From positions 1 through 64,000 of the forward strand of contig JBKAGX010000006.1 of the NCBI GenBank assembly GCA_046290575.1: a stretch of 64,000 nt of DNA, read 5' to 3'. Below, piece after piece: positions 62,351 to 64,000 of this stretch. The first letter of the stretch is position 1; each line of letters opens with the position of its first letter. The translations under genes were made by a program, and so were the position numbers. The DNA comes from JANQQJ01 sp046290575 (GTDB lineage: Bacteria > Pseudomonadota > Alphaproteobacteria > SMXS01). Below the pieces are notes generated by a model that was given only the letters and a program-made list of their open reading frames with translations, searched no databases and was not told the origin of the DNA.

Positions 62351-63421
62351 ATGCCCAAAATGACGAAAATTCTGACTCTGGCCATGGCGGCCATCATGTC
62401 TGTAACGCTGGTGGCGACGCCGGCTGCTGCAGAAAAGAAGGAGAGCTTCAAGCTCGCCTGGTCGATCTATGTCGGCTGGATGCCGTGGGGCTGGGCCGCG
62501 GATGAAGGTATTGTCGACAAGTGGGCCGACAAATACGGCATCGAGATCGAGGTCGTGCAGTTCAACGACTATATCGAGTCGATTAACCAGTACACCGCCG
62601 GTGCCTTTGACGGCGTGACCGCGACCAACATGGATACGCTGGCCATCCCCTCGGTTGGTGGCATTGATACGACGGCACTGATCGTCGGCGACTTTTCCAA
62701 CGGTAATGATGCAATCATCCTGAAAGACAAGAGCGAGCTGACCGACATTGAAGGGCAAACCGTCAATCTGGTAGAGCTGTCGGTATCGCATTATCTGCTT
62801 GCCAGGGCCCTTGAAAGCATCGGCAAGTCTGAAAAAGACGTGAGCGTGGTCAATACGTCGGATGCCGATCTGGTCGGCGCCTTCCAGACCGATGATGTAA
62901 CGGCTGTGGTGACCTGGAATCCGCTGGTGGCTGAAATCGCCGGCATGCCGGGCGCCAACAAGGTGTTTGATTCCAGCGATATTCCCGGCGAGATTATCGA
63001 TCTGACGGTGGTTAATACCGAGGTTCTGGAAGCCAATCCTGATTTCGGCAAGGCGCTCGTCGGCGCCTGGTATGAGACGATGGCGATCCTGGCGTCCGAT
63101 ACCCCTGAAGGGGCAGCGGCACGCGCTGCCATGGGTGAGGCCTCCGGCACGGATCAGGCGGGCTATGAGATGCAGCTTGCATCAACGGAGATGTTCTACG
63201 ACCCCGCTGCTGCCGTCGAATTTGCCCAAAGCGATGGCCTGACAGCGACCATGGAAGCGGTCCGCACGTTCCTGTTCGACCACGGCCTGATGGGCGATGG
63301 CGCGCCAAGCGCGGACATTGTCGGAATCGAGTTCACGGACGGCACGATTCTGGGCGACGAGAACAACGTCAAGTTCCGCTTCGACTATGAGTTCATGGCG
63401 GGCGCGGTCCCGGCTGAATAA
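62351..63421 (+). CDS. ABC importer substrate-binding protein, probable guanidine/urea-carboxylase-type
   Basis: A 356-residue periplasmic protein. MPKMTKILTLAMAAIMSV then LVATPAAA is a signal peptide with an AxA cleavage site. The mature part opens KLAWSIYVGWMPWGWAADEG, the fold of the binding proteins linked to urea carboxylase and guanidine carboxylase genes. Downstream of a guanidine-I aptamer it is best read as the binding protein of a guanidine or related nitrogen compound importer. AGAGGAATGCGAG precedes the ATG at 62351. The permease begins 35 nt later. Confidence 0.9.
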   Translation: MPKMTKILTLAMAAIMSVTLVATPAAAEKKESFKLAWSIYVGWMPWGWAADEGIVDKWADKYGIEIEVVQFNDYIESINQYTAGAFDGVTATNMDTLAIPSVGGIDTTALIVGDFSNGNDAIILKDKSELTDIEGQTVNLVELSVSHYLLARALESIGKSEKDVSVVNTSDADLVGAFQTDDVTAVVTWNPLVAEIAGMPGANKVFDSSDIPGEIIDLTVVNTEVLEANPDFGKALVGAWYETMAILASDTPEGAAARAAMGEASGTDQAGYEMQLASTEMFYDPAAAVEFAQSDGLTATMEAVRTFLFDHGLMGDGAPSADIVGIEFTDGTILGDENNVKFRFDYEFMAGAVPAE

Positions 63422-63455
63422 GGCCCACCAGGCACGCAGGACGGGGGAACGTTCC

Positions 63456-64000
63456 GTGAGGACTCAGCGTCTCATCAATCGCCGCCCGGAGCGGCGGACG
63501 GGGATATTCCTTGCGGCGTTGCCCTTCGTCCTGGTGTTGGTGGCGTATAGTTTGGGGTCCGATGCCCGTCTGGCGGAAAACCCCAGCGACAAGCTGCTGC
63601 CGTCCTTTTCGACCATCGGCGATGCCATCGACCGCATGGCGTTTACCGCCAACAAGCGGACCGGCGAATATCTTCTATGGGTCGATACGGCGGCGAGCTT
63701 GGAGCGACTATTCTGGGGTCTTTTGATATCTGTGCTGGGTGGCGGTTTTCTGGGAATCGTTACCGGTCTGCTGCCTTACATGCGGGCCAGTATGGGGACA
63801 TTTTTCAGCGTGCTGTCGGTGATCCCACCGCTGGCGATCCTGCCGATTCTCTTCATCGTTATGGGGCTGGGGGAAACCTCGAAGATTGCCCTCATCGTGC
63901 TGGGTATCGCGCCCTTCCTCATTCGCGACATGATCATCCGGGTCCAGGAGATTCCGTCCGAGTTGATGGTGAAAGCGCAAACACTGGGAGCCTCGACCTG
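63456..64000 (+). CDS. ABC importer permease, cut by window end
   Basis: About 181 codons are visible. An N-terminal basic stretch leads to a hydrophobic helix (GIFLAALPFVLVLVAYSLG), a hydrophilic periplasmic part, further helices (LLISVLGGGFLGIVTGLL) and the beginning of the EAA loop (ELMVKAQTLGAST). The layout is the SsuC/TauC-type permease with a longer first periplasmic region, as in urea carboxylase-linked transporters. Start is the GTG at 63456, after ACGGGGGAAC. The gene continues past 64000, so its end and the ATPase cannot be seen. Confidence 0.88.
   Translation, partial: MRTQRLINRRPERRTGIFLAALPFVLVLVAYSLGSDARLAENPSDKLLPSFSTIGDAIDRMAFTANKRTGEYLLWVDTAASLERLFWGLLISVLGGGFLGIVTGLLPYMRASMGTFFSVLSVIPPLAILPILFIVMGLGETSKIALIVLGIAPFLIRDMIIRVQEIPSELMVKAQTLGAST

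Noticed and set aside
1..64000. CRISPR arrays, insertion sequences, rRNA genes and prophage genes
   Set aside because: No regularly spaced repeats, transposase, integrase, rRNA or phage structural genes are visible in the window.

Overview
The window is chromosomal DNA of a GC-rich alphaproteobacterium. The evidence is the gene order: tsaD diverging from hemC-hemD-Mic60-hemY with gpsA downstream of tsaD, rsmB-rpe-heparinase-purH, a 1,594-residue NAD-glutamate dehydrogenase, a SDHAF4-like DUF1674 protein and a class of Fe-S photolyase common in this group. The genus cannot be fixed from sequence reading; a free-living catabolically versatile marine or soil lineage (Rhodospirillales/Parvibaculales-like) is the best guess.

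Layout. 1-20041 is an accessory catabolic region: two MFS carriers, three luciferase-like (FMN/F420) monooxygenases, an ABM monooxygenase, two VOC enzymes, a GST, a PNPOx protein, a serine hydrolase, two amidohydrolases, and a P450 / SnoaL-like / SDR / Rieske oxygenase row that reads as one oxidative pathway. 20122-21573 is a class III aminotransferase. 21574-27655 looks acquired: it is AT-richer, holds a 2TM protein of unknown function and an operon made of an unknown 267-residue protein plus a complete NMT1/SsuA-type ABC importer, and is bounded by two copies of the 3' end of a sulfotransferase gene, one intact (26774-27655) and one reduced to about 13 codons near 21624. A tRNA-Thr(CGU) follows.

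27862-35215 is the haem operon hemC-hemD-Mic60-prpE-hemY, almost all with 4-nt overlaps, with a propionyl-CoA synthetase gene built into it. It diverges from tsaD, which carries an in-frame palindromic insertion. A 29-residue membrane peptide gene follows. 35417-46756 is housekeeping: a TetR regulator, gpsA, acs, htpX, rsmB, rpe, a heparinase-fold protein and purH. 46876-53856 holds the large glutamate dehydrogenase, a Kef-type antiporter and a DksA/TraR protein.

53911-61923 mixes an oxidoreductase, an AT-richer two-gene HEPN-like/PLD-like insert that resembles a toxin or defence pair, a fifth kind of F420/FMN oxidoreductase, the Fe-S photolyase with its DUF2256 companion, and small redox proteins. 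The window closes with a guanidine-I (ykkC) riboswitch at about 62153-62264 that precedes an ABC importer (binding protein complete, permease cut by the window edge), so a guanidine uptake and degradation locus probably continues beyond position 64000.

The strongest candidates for something undescribed are the HEPN-like/PLD-like pair (55188-56604), the unknown protein tied to the island ABC importer (25779-26582), the hairpin-rich insertion inside tsaD (34773-34865), and the 29-residue peptide (35126-35215).
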